Source: Alphaproteobacteria bacterium
GTDB taxonomy: Bacteria > Pseudomonadota > Alphaproteobacteria > Rhodobacterales > Rhodobacteraceae
NCBI GenBank assembly: GCA_030424705.1
Contig: JAUHWJ010000004.1
Coordinates: 1-15,188, forward strand
Reading direction: 5' to 3'
DNA: 15,188 nt
In this document: piece by piece, positions 14,973 through 15,188 of the stretch
How positions within the stretch are numbered: position 1 is the first letter of the stretch
How the letters are laid out: every line of letters starts with the position of its first letter
Notes under the pieces: model-generated
What the model was told of the DNA's origin: nothing
The model's input: only the letters and a program-made list of their open reading frames with translations
Databases searched by the model: none
Made by a program: the position numbers and the translations under genes

Positions 14973-15188
14973 GGCAAGAGCCCGAGCTCCCGCCCGAGCG
15001 CGGCGCCCTTTTCCTTGTCGAAGGGGAGGAGCGGCGGGCGGATATTGGCCCAGCGCTGCTCGCCCGTCGCCAGCGCCTGCACCCGCTTCAGCGATTCGAT
15101 GAAGGAATGGGCGGAGGCGGCCTTGCGGAAGGCGGTGACGGCGGGCTGGAGCGCCGCCGCCTCCTCCGGGCTGCGGTCGTAGGCCGCG
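14969..15188 (-). CDS. Dihydrodipicolinate synthase family protein, C-terminal end only
   Basis: Only the last 72 residues are in the window; the start lies beyond 15188. The visible sequence has helices (AVTAFRKAASAHSFIESLKR) and ends WANIRPPLLPFDKEKGAALGRELGLLP. RPPLLP followed by a final charged helix is the usual tail of the DapA/N-acetylneuraminate lyase family of Schiff-base TIM-barrel aldolases. The catalytic Lys and Tyr are outside the window, so the reaction cannot be assigned. The frame stays open to the window edge, and its codon use matches its neighbours. Its TGA overlaps the GTG of the flavoprotein gene. Confidence 0.7.
   Translation of the reverse strand, partial: AAYDRSPEEAAALQPAVTAFRKAASAHSFIESLKRVQALATGEQRWANIRPPLLPFDKEKGAALGRELGLLP

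Noticed and set aside
11253..15182. A 1309-codon plus-strand open frame across five minus-strand genes
   Set aside because: It is antisense to accA, the H-NOX-like gene, mcl1 and the flavoprotein gene, all well supported. Its product is low-complexity Arg/Gly/Ala/His-rich sequence, typical of GC-rich antisense frames.

Overview
The window is high-GC chromosomal DNA from an alphaproteobacterium, most likely of the Rhodobacterales (Rhodobacter/Roseobacter relatives). The malyl-CoA lyase-type protein is very close to the Rhodobacter enzyme, and an exosortase-type exopolysaccharide kinase lies beside a TPR lipoprotein. Very long antisense open frames, typical of GC-rich coding DNA, run through most genes. 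Coding density is high. I see no rRNA, tRNA, CRISPR array, transposase or phage gene. This is mainly housekeeping DNA with one surface-polysaccharide edge.

Layout. (1) 35-3389, plus strand: a cytoplasmic BY-kinase-like ATPase, then a large TPR lipoprotein, probably the edge of an exopolysaccharide/exosortase locus extending to the left. (2) 3393-5306, minus: uvrC, convergent with the TPR gene, followed by a 343-377 bp AT-richer gap (5307/5340-5682) holding a likely uvrC promoter, a perfect DnaA box and a possible 13-codon leader peptide. (3) 5683-8508, minus: a four-gene operon read from 8508 leftward: S49 peptidase, small zinc-ribbon membrane protein, calcium/sodium antiporter, pteridine-reductase-type SDR. 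(4) 8575-10443, plus: a DUF465/YdcH protein, then purE-purK with a recognisable promoter and overlapping genes. (5) 10430-10969, minus: an AhpD-like protein and an unrecognised 41-codon gene preceded by a structured leader. (6) 11112-12071, minus: accA, with an inverted repeat over its promoter. (7) 12150-12647, minus: an H-NOX-like protein with a degenerate haem motif and a missing N-terminal helix. (8) 12744-13715, minus: malyl-CoA lyase (mcl1-like), whose promoter is flanked by two copies of a 12-bp motif 21 bp apart. (9) 13797-15188, minus: a BaiN/HI0933-family flavoprotein translationally coupled (GTGA) to the C-terminal end of a dihydrodipicolinate-synthase-family gene.

Functional links: purE and purK catalyse consecutive steps of purine synthesis; accA and the malyl-CoA lyase belong to acyl-CoA metabolism (fatty-acid initiation and the ethylmalonyl-CoA pathway) but are separate units. 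The most interesting items are the tandem operator-like motif at the mcl1 promoter, the altered H-NOX-like protein, the PTR1/FolM-type active site in the SDR, the possible leader peptide before uvrC, and the structured leader of the 41-aa gene. I found no convincing wholly new multi-gene system.
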